DNA of 64,000 nucleotides from Candidatus Bathycorpusculum termitum (GCA_031254875.1 JAIRTW010000105.1:18358-82357); one strand, 5' to 3'. Counted from the first letter of the stretch, positions 53,754-63,786 are shown. Numbers and translations are program-made. Notes: generated by a model from the sequence alone, not told the origin.

Positions 53754-54329
53754 TTAGATAACTCCTTTGCTACTGGGTATGCCTTTTCGACGGGGGTCAA
53801 GGGCAGTAGCTTGACGAAGCGAAAGCGCGAGGGCTTTGACTGCGGCTTCAGCTTTATGGTGATCATTACTGCCGTACATAACAAGGATGTGAATATTGGC
53901 TTGTAGCGTCTGAATTAGGGATTCAAAGAAGTGCACGATATCCTCGGTTGCCATCTCTTCTATTTTTTTGCCTTTGAGTTTAAGGTCGATTTTGAAATAG
54001 GGACGTTTGATGAGGTCGACGGCGACGAATGCAAGTGAGCAGTCCATGGGGGCTACGGCATTTCCGAAGCGGGTGATACCTTCGCGTGTACCCAACGCTT
54101 TATTTAACGCTTCGCCTAGGCCCAACGCGAGGTCTTCTACACAGTGATGCACCAAGTCGCCCCGAACAGAGGCAGATATATCAATTAAACTGTGTGTCGC
54201 CAGTGAAGTCAGCATGTGGTCAAGGAACGGCACACCTGTAGCGATTGCAACTTTACCTTCGCCGTCTAAGTTAACTTTGACTTTAACTTCTGTCTCTTTT
54301 GTTTTACGGTAAACTTCTTCAGTTCTCAT
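53754..54329 (-). CDS. hisB: Imidazoleglycerol-phosphate dehydratase HisB
   Basis: Manganese-dependent dehydratase of 191 residues in histidine synthesis. FLDHMLTSLATHS near residues 38-50, HHCVEDLALGLGEAL near 64-78 and the C-terminal HHKAEAAVKALALSLRQA are the metal-binding signatures. It is monofunctional, with no histidinol-phosphatase domain. I chose ATG 54329 because GGTGA precedes it by six bases; GTG 54338 would add three residues. It starts at the hisC stop and runs directly into hisH. Confidence 0.95.
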   Translation of the reverse strand: MRTEEVYRKTKETEVKVKVNLDGEGKVAIATGVPFLDHMLTSLATHSLIDISASVRGDLVHHCVEDLALGLGEALNKALGTREGITRFGNAVAPMDCSLAFVAVDLIKRPYFKIDLKLKGKKIEEMATEDIVHFFESLIQTLQANIHILVMYGSNDHHKAEAAVKALALSLRQATALDPRRKGIPSSKGVI

Positions 54330-54330
54330 T

Positions 54331-55449
54331 TTAGTCACCTTGAATTTGTTTTAGCGCTTCAATCAGTTTAGCGTTCATTTCAGGTAAACCCACCGTCACG
54401 CGGAAGCAATTCTCATACTGCAAAAGCGGGCCCCATTTTTTAAGTATAATACCTCGCTTTAGCAGTTTCATGTACACTTCATCGGCGGGGGCTTTTGTGT
54501 TTATGAGCACAAAATCCGCCTGTGATGGGAACGCCTCTACACCTGCTATCTGGTTGAGTTGCTTTATGAGCTTTCCTCGCTCCGCCACCAACGCCGCCAC
54601 AGCTGTCTGTTCTATGTCGATATTGCCAAGCAGTTTAATACCCATGCGGATGGTGAAACCACTCACAGGGTAAGGCAACGGAGCTTTATCGCGCAGAACC
54701 GCCGCTAACTCTGGGTTGGCAACGACATAGCCCAACCGCAACATGGCTAGTCCAAATGCCTTGGAGAATGTGCGCAGTATAATCATGTTTGGAAATTCTC
54801 GTATGCGGGGAACAAAGCTATAATCAGCGAATTCACCATAGGCTTCGTCGAGGATGACGATTCCGGGAAACACTTTTGTTAGCTTCTCAATGTCTTGGGG
54901 CTTCATCTGATTGGAGGTGGGGTTATTTGGCGAGCACAGATAGAGCAGACGAGTTTTATCCGAAAATATACTGAGCATCGCATCTGTGTCGAGCTGAAAG
55001 TCGCCTTTGAGAGGCACTGCCACGTATTCACCACCCTGCCGCTTCACACAAAGCCGCGGGATAGCAAACGAGGGCATAAATGACACTGCCACATCACCTG
55101 GCTCGATAAAAAGCCGCACTATGCGATCTATCAGTTCATCGCCTGCGTTCCCCACCGCTAGAAAGTCTTTTGGGACATCCATGTAGCCGCTTAGTTGCTC
55201 GCGCAATTTTGCTTCTTCATCTTCAGGATACAGACGCAAATCGATTTCGTCTGCTAATTGCTTCATAATTGCTGTCTGCTTGGTGCGGTCGATGAAGAGG
55301 TTTTCGTTAAAATTGAGTTTAACTATTTTTGACTGGTCAATGCCCAGTTGCTCGGCTAATCCCTCTGGTGTGACGCCCGCGCTGTAGCAGTCAATGGTCT
55401 GTAGCTTCGCTAATTTTTGTTTGAACCACGTTTGGTAGGATGCATTCAT
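54331..55449 (-). CDS. hisC: Histidinol-phosphate aminotransferase HisC
   Basis: PLP aminotransferase of 372 residues in the seventh step of histidine synthesis. It has KLNFNENLF near residues 43-51, GNAGDELIDRIVRLF near 100-114, CSPNNPTSNQ near 161-170 and the PLP lysine in RTFSKAFGLAMLRLGY near 228-243. ATG 55449 shares one base with the hisD stop. The CobD-like gene at 42618 is a distant paralogue. The context makes the HisC role secure. Confidence 0.95.
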   Translation of the reverse strand: MNASYQTWFKQKLAKLQTIDCYSAGVTPEGLAEQLGIDQSKIVKLNFNENLFIDRTKQTAIMKQLADEIDLRLYPEDEEAKLREQLSGYMDVPKDFLAVGNAGDELIDRIVRLFIEPGDVAVSFMPSFAIPRLCVKRQGGEYVAVPLKGDFQLDTDAMLSIFSDKTRLLYLCSPNNPTSNQMKPQDIEKLTKVFPGIVILDEAYGEFADYSFVPRIREFPNMIILRTFSKAFGLAMLRLGYVVANPELAAVLRDKAPLPYPVSGFTIRMGIKLLGNIDIEQTAVAALVAERGKLIKQLNQIAGVEAFPSQADFVLINTKAPADEVYMKLLKRGIILKKWGPLLQYENCFRVTVGLPEMNAKLIEALKQIQGD

Positions 55450-56753
55450 TACTCGAACCTTGCCTCTATAGCTTTGAAGTGATTAGGGAGGTTCTCGGTA
55501 TCGGTTAATACTTTGACTTGGGCGCGGACTTTTTCTAGGCCTTCACGGGAGCACTCTGCAATACTAACTCGACGCATAAAGTCAATGACTGAGAGCCCTG
55601 AGAATGATTGTGCAAAGCCGTCTGTGGGCAACACGTGGTTGGTTCCGCTGGCGTAGTCACTTAGCGCCACAGGGCTGTAGGGACCAATCAGAATTAAGCC
55701 CGCAATGAGACGTGTGGAAAGTTTTTTGGCGTTGTTTGTCATGACTTCTAGGTGTTCGGCGGCGAATTGATTGGTTAGTTTGATGGCTTCTTCCATGTCG
55801 GCGCAGGTGATAATGAAGCTGTATTTGGATAGTGACTCGGTGATTTTTTCTGCTCGGGGGGCAGTGGCAGTCAGTTTGGTAAGCCAGTCCTGTACGTTCT
55901 GTGCCAGCTTTTGTGAGGGGGTTATAAGGGCGGAAACGCTGTCGGTGCCATGTTCAGCCTGTGAAATCATATCGTAGGCGATTAGGCGTGCGTCTGCGTA
56001 TTGGTCGGCTAAGATGAGGACTTCGCTGGGTCCCGCAGGCATGTCTATGGCGATGTCTTGCGAAACCATCACTTTAGCCGTTGTGACGTATTTGCTACCT
56101 GGCCCGACGATTTTGCGTACAGGCGCTATGGTTTCTGTGCCGTAAGCCAATGCGGCGATAGCTTGGGCTCCTCCGACTTTGTAGATTTCGGTTATTCCAC
56201 AGATATCGGCAGTGACGAGCACCAGCGGGTTCACTTTGCCCTCTGAGTTTGAGGGGGAACATATAACAATCCTTGGAACATTGGCGATTTTGGCAACCAG
56301 GGCAGTCATAACAACTGTGCTTGGGTAAACAGCTTGCCCGCCGGGAACATAACAACCGACACTTTCGAGGGGTTGTAGCAGGGTTTGAATCATAATGCCC
56401 TCGTTGAAGACTTTAACATCGGTTTGGGTGAGCAAATGTTTTTGGAAGACACTAACACGGTGCTTCATGAACTCGATGGCGGCAATCTGCTCTTTGGTAA
56501 CTTTTTGATAGGCTTCTTTGATTTCTTGGAGACTAACTTTGAGAGTGGTCGAAGTAAGAGGGGCCTTGTCGAATTCCTGTACGAAGTCAAGGAGAGCTTT
56601 GTCTCCTTCCACTCGAATACGGTCTATGATGGATTTTACGTTGGCTTCAAGCTCCGCTTGGGCTTTTTGGTCTGTATGTTGACGACAGAACCAATCTTTG
56701 GGTAACTGTTTTGAATCCCACAGTTTTATTGCTGAACCTTTTTGCATTGACAT
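55449..56753 (-). CDS. hisD: Histidinol dehydrogenase HisD
   Basis: NAD-dependent zinc enzyme of 434 residues performing the last two steps of histidine synthesis. [18 protein letters not shown] near residues 134-151, [14 protein letters not shown] and [14 protein letters not shown] near 220-260, QAEHGTDS near 277-284, and [13 protein letters not shown] near 378-390 are the family signatures. ATG 56753 is supported by GGAG seven bases upstream and overlaps the end of hisG by 28 bases. Confidence 0.96.
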   Translation of the reverse strand: MSMQKGSAIKLWDSKQLPKDWFCRQHTDQKAQAELEANVKSIIDRIRVEGDKALLDFVQEFDKAPLTSTTLKVSLQEIKEAYQKVTKEQIAAIEFMKHRVSVFQKHLLTQTDVKVFNEGIMIQTLLQPLESVGCYVPGGQAVYPSTVVMTALVAKIANVPRIVICSPSNSEGKVNPLVLVTADICGITEIYKVGGAQAIAALAYGTETIAPVRKIVGPGSKYVTTAKVMVSQDIAIDMPAGPSEVLILADQYADARLIAYDMISQAEHGTDSVSALITPSQKLAQNVQDWLTKLTATAPRAEKITESLSKYSFIITCADMEEAIKLTNQFAAEHLEVMTNNAKKLSTRLIAGLILIGPYSPVALSDYASGTNHVLPTDGFAQSFSGLSVIDFMRRVSIAECSREGLEKVRAQVKVLTDTENLPNHFKAIEARFE

Positions 56754-57727
56754 TCATTTCTCCGAGCGATTTCGTCGAGTGCCAGCACCTGGCGTGGTTC
56801 AAACACCACCAAACCCTGGGCAAGTCGACGGATTTTAGGAAGTAAACCGATGAAGCAGTCTTTTTCGATGACTGTGTTGACACCTACCCAGCCATCGTCT
56901 GCTAACGGGGAAATTGTGGGGTTCTTGAGCGCGGGCAACTCTGCTAGCAGAGTTTGGAGGTTTTCTTTTTTAACGTTAACAAATATATGTATACGCTTGG
57001 AGCCATCTACGACGCCTTTGAGTAACGCCACGATGTCGTAGATTTTCTCGCGCTTCTCTGGGTCTTCGAGCGCTTTCTTGTTGGCGATAAGAATAGCGGC
57101 AGATTTTAGAACTGTGTCGATTATCCGCAAACCGTTGGCTTCTATGGTTGTTCCGGTTTCAGTTACGTCCATGATACAGTCGCTGTTTTCTGGCGGCTTA
57201 GCCTCAGTTGCGCCAAAGGAGAGAAAGATTTTGGCTTTGGGATTATCACCCTTTCGCCACCATGGCGTAACCAGCATGGGGTCGGTGTCACCGAAGCGGG
57301 TCTTGTATTCGGGTGTGTTTTTGAGGTATTCAGAGGCGATGTTGAGGTATTCCGTACTGACACGGAAATTTCGGCCCTGGCTCCAGATGGACTCCATGAA
57401 CTGACCCAGTGTAGTGCCTTCAGGAACACTTTCTGGAACGGCAATGACTAGTCGGATTTTGCCGTATTCAAGATTCTGGAGAACTTCCACGTCGGCGCGG
57501 TTTTCCTTTACCCAGTCCTCGCCTGTGATGCCTATGTCCTGTAAGCCTTCGTTGACAAACACTGGGATTTCCTGCGGTCGCAGAACTTTCAGCTCGATTT
57601 GGGGATCATTTATGCTTGGGCGGTATGTACGGTCGGTTCCACCGATTTTGAAACCTGATTTAGAGAAAAATTCTGCGGTTGCTTTTTCTAGGGAGCCTTT
57701 GGGAATGGCAAATTTTAGTTTATCCAT
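56726..57727 (-). CDS. hisG: ATP phosphoribosyltransferase HisG, long form
   Basis: First and feedback-controlled enzyme of histidine synthesis. The N-terminal catalytic part begins KLKFAIPKGSLEKAT, with LRPQEIPVFVNEGLQDIGITGEDW near residues 49-72. A C-terminal domain of about 90 residues (KKENLQTLLAELPALKNPTISPL onward) is the histidine-binding regulatory domain of the long form, so no HisZ partner is expected. At 333 residues it is somewhat longer than usual. AGGTGA lies seven bases before ATG 57727. It leads the operon hisG-D-C-B-H-A-F-I. Confidence 0.93.
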   Translation of the reverse strand: MDKLKFAIPKGSLEKATAEFFSKSGFKIGGTDRTYRPSINDPQIELKVLRPQEIPVFVNEGLQDIGITGEDWVKENRADVEVLQNLEYGKIRLVIAVPESVPEGTTLGQFMESIWSQGRNFRVSTEYLNIASEYLKNTPEYKTRFGDTDPMLVTPWWRKGDNPKAKIFLSFGATEAKPPENSDCIMDVTETGTTIEANGLRIIDTVLKSAAILIANKKALEDPEKREKIYDIVALLKGVVDGSKRIHIFVNVKKENLQTLLAELPALKNPTISPLADDGWVGVNTVIEKDCFIGLLPKIRRLAQGLVVFEPRQVLALDEIARRNECQCKKVQQ

Positions 57728-58093
57728 AAATTTTCACCTAAACATTTAGAGTTACATCTAAGGGGGTTTTGCTTTGTGAGAATGTTCTGTTTTGAGACTG
57801 CGCCTAATTTACAATAACAAATCGATGTTAAGCTTTCAATGAAGGCAATCGCCTTGTATGAACGCAATCCCTCATCATCATACGTCACTAAACAGCACCA
57901 CAACAGCTGTCTCACTAATAAACGATTTCATTAATATTTAGCTGTCGAAATAGCGCAGGATTACTATTACAGCAGTCTATTTCAATGCCAACGGAGAGAC
58001 CAAAGTCTACGCCTCCATCTCCTACGATGAACAGACCACGGCACATACTACAAGCAACCAAAACAGATAATGAACCAAGCATCAAAAATGCAG
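57728..58093. other. Intergenic stretch upstream of the his operon
   Basis: About 365 bases between hisG and tRNA-Ala. It must hold the his promoter, but I see no convincing TATA box, attenuator-like histidine-rich frame or terminator hairpin. No gene. Confidence 0.4.
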
Positions 58094-58167
58094 TGGACCG
58101 GGAGGGATTTGAACCCCCGACCTCTTGAGTGCAAGTCAAGCGTTCATACCAGCTGAACTACCGGCCC
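58094..58167 (-). tRNA. tRNA-Ala (anticodon UGC)
   Basis: The acceptor stem GGGCCGG pairs with CCGGTCC, including one G-U pair, and discriminator A follows. The D arm reads TAGTTCAGCTGGTATGA. The anticodon stem CTTGA/TCAAG encloses CTTGCAC, giving UGC. The T loop is TTCAAAT. CCA is not encoded. No intron. Length is 74 bases. Confidence 0.93.
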
Positions 58168-58782
58168 GTGCTTGCCAAATGATACGGTTCTTTGATATTT
58201 AGGTTTTGCCAGCCACCACCGAAGGCAACAGACAAAACAACACAAAAAGGGAAAGAAGCAACAACACAGTATATAACAGGTTAAAAGCTTGGAGAAGCAA
58301 TAGGCTGTAGGATAGGATATGCCGTGTGTGTTTTAGATCTTGTAGATCCAGTTTTCTAAGTTGAACTGCTATACAAATAGGGTTGTTAACAAAATAGCTC
58401 CAGCAAAAAAAGGCTAATAACGAAACGAGAGCGCATTAAACGTTATATCAAACAATCGATTATGTTTTTTGCGAGAAGGCATCAAACAAAAAACTAAGGC
58501 TTAACATATTCAACCAAAGTCCTCTCGCTGTATACAGGGTTAATATGCGTTCGATTCCCGGTTCATTTATGGCCGATATCTGCGTTAGGTCCGCTTTGAT
58601 TAAGCGGCAGACTCCCAGCTCGATGTATAAAGTACCGTTTAGCTATACATACACATACCATCGGGAATTACGATAATACTACCGTCCGAATGAAGGCAAA
58701 GAACATTCCGGGTTGCTTCGATTCGTATGATTGCGGGTTTTATTATTTTGTTCTTTCAAGTCTCGGGTTCAGAAAATTATTT
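58168..58782. other. Gene-free stretch of about 600 bases
   Basis: AT-rich, with no open frame that resembles a family, and no tRNA. A short TTCGATTCCCGG near 58549 resembles a T-arm by chance; no acceptor or anticodon stem can be built around it. The base run just before 58783 is A-rich. Confidence 0.45.
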
Positions 58783-59055
58783 TCAGTTCAATAAAAAAAA
58801 AGTTGTTGGTGGATAGACTTTATTTATGGGTCGTATCCGTTTAGTAGAGCCAGGCCAGTTTTGCACCGGAGCCAAAAGGATTGGTGAACGAGATGCATTG
58901 CAGGTTCTTGCGTATTCAAAGCCTTTTACTTTGGTGTAGTAGTGACCGCCTCCACGCACGTCTTGGTGTTCGTAGGTCCAGGAATCAAGAAGGGGCCCCG
59001 TGATAGCGTTTCTAAATTCAACTCTATCTGCGTAGAAGACCGCTTCGTAGTCCAT
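58783..59055 (-). CDS. Hypothetical protein or gene remnant beside a MITE
   Basis: Open frame of 90 residues from ATG 59055 that I do not recognise. Its first half looks like a structured fragment, MDYEAVFYADRVEFRNAITG followed by WTYEHQDVRGGGHYYTKVKGFEY. The frame stays open upstream through SCTIGFGSPGK and into the left arm of the neighbouring element, so the real gene may have been longer and cut by the insertion. The C-terminal third looks non-conserved. Could equally be a small real gene. Confidence 0.3.
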   Translation of the reverse strand: MDYEAVFYADRVEFRNAITGPLLDSWTYEHQDVRGGGHYYTKVKGFEYARTCNASRSPILLAPVQNWPGSTKRIRPINKVYPPTTFFLLN

Positions 59056-59098
59056 TTTGCCTGGTGAGCCAAAGCCGATAGTGCAACTCTTGTATACA

Positions 59099-59380
59099 TT
59101 AAACCCTAACTCTGCAAATTTTTGGTAATATGTTTTTTAGTGCTTGTGTAACTCGTTTAAATTTGACTAAAAATTAAAAATAGCCTTAAATCGCGCCATA
59201 GCAACATAAAAATTGTTAAGGATCATATTACCAATATTGGCAATACCAATATTGGCAATACCAATATTAGAAAATTTCGCGTAGTTCCGACTGTATTTGA
59301 GGCTATTTTTGAACTTCAACCAAATTTAAGAGATTTCTGTTGTCACATATTACCAAAAAATGGAAAAGTTAGGGCTTAAA
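59099..59380. mobile_element. MITE-like element with long inverted arms
   Basis: The left arm starting TTAAACCCTAACT (59099) and the reverse complement of the right arm ending at 59380 (TTAAGCCCTAACT) match closely for about 35 bases, including TTTTTGGTAATATGT. They match again further in at TTAAATTTG and AAAATAGCCT, so each arm is about 85-90 bases. No transposase is inside. The centre holds three 15-bp repeats. The single strand could form one long hairpin. No clear target duplication is visible. Confidence 0.6.
59230..59270. repeat. Three 15-bp tandem repeats with CCAATATTGG palindromes
   Basis: Units of ACCAATATTGGCAAT begin at 59230 and 59245; a third, at 59260, ends TTAG instead of TTGG. 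Each full unit contains the 10-bp palindrome CCAATATTGG. The period of 15 differs from a helical turn. They sit at the centre of the MITE-like element and could be slippage products or binding sites. Confidence 0.8.
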
Positions 59381-59468
59381 ACCATGCCGGCTGCCTTCTG
59401 TATGCACCCTGTAAATAATTTAGTGATACCCAATTAGAGACAAATACCATTTCAACACACAACCACAT

Positions 59469-60788
59469 CTAAGCCAGAGGTAAAGATTTCATGCACCTGC
59501 GTTTTCTTAAAAACAACAACAAACAAACACCAACAACAACCAAAACAACAACCGCAACAACAACGATAAATAACATCGATAAAGGCGCATTAACAACAGA
59601 AAAAGATACAGTCTCTGAAACCCCTACATTCCCATATTTGTCCTCCGCAAACACCCTAACACTATGCCACCCACCAGACAACCCCGACAAAACAACACTA
59701 CTACCCTCAACCGTTACATTAGCTTGACCATCAAGACTATACCCAACCCAAACCACAGGTTGCTTTATACCAAACTCTAGAGTCACATTTCTAAAATCAT
59801 ACACCCCATTCTCCTCAAGAGACAAAACACAAACCTCAGGCGCAACCCGCCCATAACCAAACGGCGTATACACAAAACAACTCCGAACAGAAGCCCGCAC
59901 AGGAATCTCTGTGTTAAAAGGATCTTTATACGTTTTTGTACATCCTCCCAAAGCATACAACAACCCCTCCACCTCAACAACTCCTCTGCCATAAAGCTCA
60001 CGCGGCAAACCAGCCCCATCCACCCAACTATCCAAACCAAGATCATAAATCCGAAGCTTAGAACCATCCCAAACATACTCCCGCCCATCAAAAACCATGC
60101 TATTAGAAGGCATCTCCGGCCCTGGTCCATCATACACAGACCAAGTATCCTCTATGGGATCATAAACCTCACAAATCGTCGGATACAACACCCCATCATA
60201 TGGGGGGGCTGCATATCTACCCATAACATATATGCGGCCGTCTAAAACACAAGCATACCCAGCCCCTCTAGAAGCCATAGCAGTCTTTGTTTCCCATTGA
60301 CCTGTAGCTGGATCATAAACCTCAGTCACACCTACGTCGGAATCACCGTGAAGTCTATCTGTGTATCCGCCTATACAGTAAATTTTGCCCATAAAACACG
60401 CTACAGCAAATCCATATCGGGGTGTAGGCATCGGTGACGATCTCTCTGCCCATCTATTAGTCAGGGGATCATACACCTCAACACTACTAACAATCACAAT
60501 ACGTTGTGGGTTTGGATGACCAACAATTCCCTGTTTTTCAATACCTCCAATGGCATAGATTTTACCATCCACCACCGCCGCACCAAAGTCACATCGTGCA
60601 TAACGCATCGATGCCACCTCAACCCAAACATTCTCCTCCGGAGGCGGCACAGACACCCCCAAAACAAAAACCGTACCAAACAAACAACAAACCAACAAAA
60701 AAACCAAACCCAACACCACAAAACCCCCACCCACACCACACCAACACTCCCCATTCACTATTTTCCGCAACTCCACCACAGATACCAC
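59469..60788 (-). CDS. Kelch-type beta-propeller surface protein with C-terminal membrane anchor
   Basis: An N-terminal signal-like helix (residues about 20-46) is followed by Kelch repeats, for example GAAVVDGKIYAIGGIE, AVACFMGKIYCIGGY and ACVLDGRIYVMGRY, each near an EVYDP or IYDLG segment ending in a tryptophan. A beta-sandwich-like stretch follows, then a membrane helix near residues 405-428 and a basic tail. So the propeller should lie outside the cell. The 439-residue gene starts 33 bases after the stop of the large protein at 60822, and the pair is probably one operon. Codons lean strongly to G and T. Ligand unknown. Confidence 0.82.
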   Translation of the reverse strand: MVSVVELRKIVNGECWCGVGGGFVVLGLVFLLVCCLFGTVFVLGVSVPPPEENVWVEVASMRYARCDFGAAVVDGKIYAIGGIEKQGIVGHPNPQRIVIVSSVEVYDPLTNRWAERSSPMPTPRYGFAVACFMGKIYCIGGYTDRLHGDSDVGVTEVYDPATGQWETKTAMASRGAGYACVLDGRIYVMGRYAAPPYDGVLYPTICEVYDPIEDTWSVYDGPGPEMPSNSMVFDGREYVWDGSKLRIYDLGLDSWVDGAGLPRELYGRGVVEVEGLLYALGGCTKTYKDPFNTEIPVRASVRSCFVYTPFGYGRVAPEVCVLSLEENGVYDFRNVTLEFGIKQPVVWVGYSLDGQANVTVEGSSVVLSGLSGGWHSVRVFAEDKYGNVGVSETVSFSVVNAPLSMLFIVVVAVVVLVVVGVCLLLFLRKRRCMKSLPLA

Positions 60789-60821
60789 CCAACAAAAACA
60801 AAAACAAAAAAGAGGAATGTT

Positions 60822-63548
60822 CTATGTGCAGCGGTAATTTGCGGTTATCGTTGTGTTTGAAGATATTGTCCGGTAGTCTCCATTGTTACAGCCGTCACTA
60901 AACGAATCAAAGATTACAAAAATATAGATCTGCCAATCAACCGTAATACAATGCGAACCAGCACCCACCATAAAAGACACCGGCGCAGAATCAACAAGCT
61001 GCCCATCAACATAAACACACACAGGCAACGAATTCCCATAATTATCCCACGCCTCCACAGTCACCCAAGGATTAGCCCCAATCGCAACACTATAAGGCAC
61101 AGACAAATCACTACGACACCCATCTTCACATTGCGCATAGACTCTAACCCCATACACCCCATTACTGCTCCAGCTATGAGACACTGAAACAGGCACCCCC
61201 GAATTATAATAACCCGTAGTTGTCGAGGTGCCGTCTGCCCAATCGAAAATATAGCGTATCCTATGGCCAAATGAGTCAACAGAAGACGATACCGTAAAAC
61301 TATTAGATGTGCCAACGGGGTTGCTTGTTGGGCCGCTAATAGAGGGAACACTAACTGTATGCGGATCAAAATTCTTCAAATGAATATTCCCATTCCCAAA
61401 CACAGCTAATCTGCTTATCGAACTAGAACTAAAGCCTGGCCAAACAGGCGTAAAATCATTCTTCAAAGGCGAATAGGCAAAAGAAAGCCCCGTAAACTCT
61501 ACGGAAGCCGCATCTAAAGCATCATTCACCGACTGATCAATCGTCAAGGCATTAGCCATAAAACTATTCAGCCACTTAGAATACGAATAGCTCCCAGAAC
61601 CCACGGGAAAAATCTGCTCCAAAGACGCCGCTCCACCCTTGAACCCCATATATACTTGGTTCCCCCAATCCGGATTACCATACCCATCATCACTAATGTG
61701 CGTACTAATAGCAAAACCCGGCGTGTTCATACTAGATACACGCCGCCCAGTCCAAGCAAACGGCATACCCACAGCCCGCTCAGGATACACCAAAAGATGA
61801 CCCGGCAACATACCCTGACCATAAGTCGCATCCGCAGACAAACAAGTACCAATAAACACAAACGTCGTCTTACTCTGAACCGCTAAATTATAAACCTCCC
61901 AATCATACACCGCATTACCCGGCTTACCCCCGCTAGGAAGTTTAGGCCCGACTGTTCCATTTTGGTCTTCAAACATGTAGTGGAATTCGGTTAATGGAGG
62001 GAAACTATCAGGTCTTCCAACGCCATGATCAAAAGTAACAGCTGCTACACAGTCTTTAGAGGAATATAGCGTCGAGATGTCATTTTTAATTTGGCTGGCA
62101 AGAGACCCTAAACCCGTGGAGCCTTGATGATTAATCCCGCTATTACCCGTATAGCCCCCGCTTAGAAAGTAATTAGAAATATTGACACTAATACCTTGTT
62201 GAAGAGTAATTTCAGCTTGAGATTTACGCGGATTAGTATTGGTCGCGGAATCGTACCCTTCTACGCTTTCTGAGCCCCAGACTACTGCGCCGCGTGTTGT
62301 GGCGCTGGCAGTTTCAAGTGCACCAAAAAATATAGTCGAAGCTAAAATAAGACAGAACAGCACACTGCTGACTTTAAACCCATGCCGTCTAAACAACCCC
62401 ATATAGTACCGCTTTTTTGTGCCGCCCATACAAACAACCGCAAACCCCGATACCATAGCAACACAAGCAGAAAACATTACAAGTACAGTTAAACTCAAAC
62501 CAGTCTCAAACACCCCAGTGTTCTGATCCGATACGCCAGCAAAAAATGCGGCCTCTTCTTCAGGAAGAATAGATGACCAAGCCTCATGCACCCGCCTAAC
62601 CTCACCACTATCAGCCCAAACATCCACCTCCACACCATACATATAACCATACCACCTATCCAACGCAAGCCCAAACTGCCAAACCGGATAAAGCACCAAC
62701 GGATACTCACCCCGAACATTATCCGCCTCCACCGACCCCATAAAAACCAAAGACGCCCAACACACACTAGCCTCATTAAAATTCTCAACAGACAAACTAG
62801 AAGCCTCAACCTCCAAACTCCAAGCATGACCCCTAGCCGCCTCTAACGCAACAGCAAGCGCCTCATCACGAGAAATACCCACACAAGTATTGCCCACTGG
62901 ATATAGCTGCCAGTTATCAACAAACGCACTCAAAGCCCCCCGCTCAATAATAATAGATATAAACTTGGAATAAGGTGCCACAACACCGTTGGCAGTGTAG
63001 TACCATTTGAATATGGTGTCGTTTTCAGTTATTGTGATTTCGAGTGCCGCATTCTCAGATGTTATTGTAGAGTTGCCGACTATACGCTCGGTTGGTATCA
63101 TGGTGCTTAGTTGGTTATAGAGAGAGTTTCCGGTGTATTTTTGGTATTTAGTGAGGAAATTTTTAGCGACATCAACATCTCGAAAATAATTAGACCTCTC
63201 TTGCATAGGTCCAGTTTTGTGGATAGCTATTCTTTGCAGGTTATCGTTTGCAAATATATAGAGTAACTGGAAGCTGTTTTGATTTGAGATGAGGGTATAA
63301 GCTACGGTGTGCTGTGGAACAACACCAAGATACCACATTGATGTGTTGTGCTCATAGTTTTCGACCTGCACCTCATATTTTGAGGTATCAAAACCTAATA
63401 CTTCAGTGGTCAGGGTCAATGCTTTTTGTTCCGGCGTCAACTCAGCAGCCCTAACGCCGGGCACAAAAACACAGACAGCACTCACAATCAACAATACTGA
63501 GAGGAATAGAGAGAAGTATTTTTTTGAGGATTGACTATTTTTACTCAT
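60822..63548 (-). CDS. Large membrane-bound protein with possible caspase-fold (clan CD) domain and PKD domain
   Basis: From ATG 63548 (GGTGAT six bases upstream) the protein has 908 residues. There is a signal peptide (cleavage near VPGVRA), an N-terminal outer domain of about 300 residues, and two membrane helices (near 351-372 and 394-415). A second outer domain follows. In it TFDHGVG (near residue 508) and FIGTCLSADATYG (cysteine near 569) have the spacing and His-Gly / Gly-x-Cys pattern of clan CD cysteine peptidases. A PKD-like domain (FDWADGTST, HSWSSNGVYGVRVYA) lies near 740-825, then a cysteine-rich end. Peptidase activity is inference from two motifs. TATA-like CTATAAAC lies near 63588. 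Confidence 0.6.
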   Translation of the reverse strand: MSKNSQSSKKYFSLFLSVLLIVSAVCVFVPGVRAAELTPEQKALTLTTEVLGFDTSKYEVQVENYEHNTSMWYLGVVPQHTVAYTLISNQNSFQLLYIFANDNLQRIAIHKTGPMQERSNYFRDVDVAKNFLTKYQKYTGNSLYNQLSTMIPTERIVGNSTITSENAALEITITENDTIFKWYYTANGVVAPYSKFISIIIERGALSAFVDNWQLYPVGNTCVGISRDEALAVALEAARGHAWSLEVEASSLSVENFNEASVCWASLVFMGSVEADNVRGEYPLVLYPVWQFGLALDRWYGYMYGVEVDVWADSGEVRRVHEAWSSILPEEEAAFFAGVSDQNTGVFETGLSLTVLVMFSACVAMVSGFAVVCMGGTKKRYYMGLFRRHGFKVSSVLFCLILASTIFFGALETASATTRGAVVWGSESVEGYDSATNTNPRKSQAEITLQQGISVNISNYFLSGGYTGNSGINHQGSTGLGSLASQIKNDISTLYSSKDCVAAVTFDHGVGRPDSFPPLTEFHYMFEDQNGTVGPKLPSGGKPGNAVYDWEVYNLAVQSKTTFVFIGTCLSADATYGQGMLPGHLLVYPERAVGMPFAWTGRRVSSMNTPGFAISTHISDDGYGNPDWGNQVYMGFKGGAASLEQIFPVGSGSYSYSKWLNSFMANALTIDQSVNDALDAASVEFTGLSFAYSPLKNDFTPVWPGFSSSSISRLAVFGNGNIHLKNFDPHTVSVPSISGPTSNPVGTSNSFTVSSSVDSFGHRIRYIFDWADGTSTTTGYYNSGVPVSVSHSWSSNGVYGVRVYAQCEDGCRSDLSVPYSVAIGANPWVTVEAWDNYGNSLPVCVYVDGQLVDSAPVSFMVGAGSHCITVDWQIYIFVIFDSFSDGCNNGDYRTISSNTTITANYRCT

Positions 63549-63786
63549 CTTAATCACCCTTAGCAATGTGGAGACACTTTTTTGTGGCGTTTATAGCCGC
63601 AAGCTACTGTGTATATGCAACTAAGCACTAACACCATTGCATTTCAATATATTAAACAACGAAACTTGATTTAAGCTTTTCTTAAATCAGGCATATTTGT
63701 CTTTTACCAAAATAATTTCACCCACGACGTACGCATGAAAAGTTTTTTGTAATCGAACTTTAAGCGATGAACTGAGAGATAGAAAA

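Noticed and set aside
57915-58139. Minus-strand frame of 74 codons
   Set aside because: It begins inside tRNA-Ala and has no family resemblance.
58540-58620. tRNA-like TTCGATTCCCGG string
   Set aside because: No acceptor, D or anticodon stem can be folded around it.
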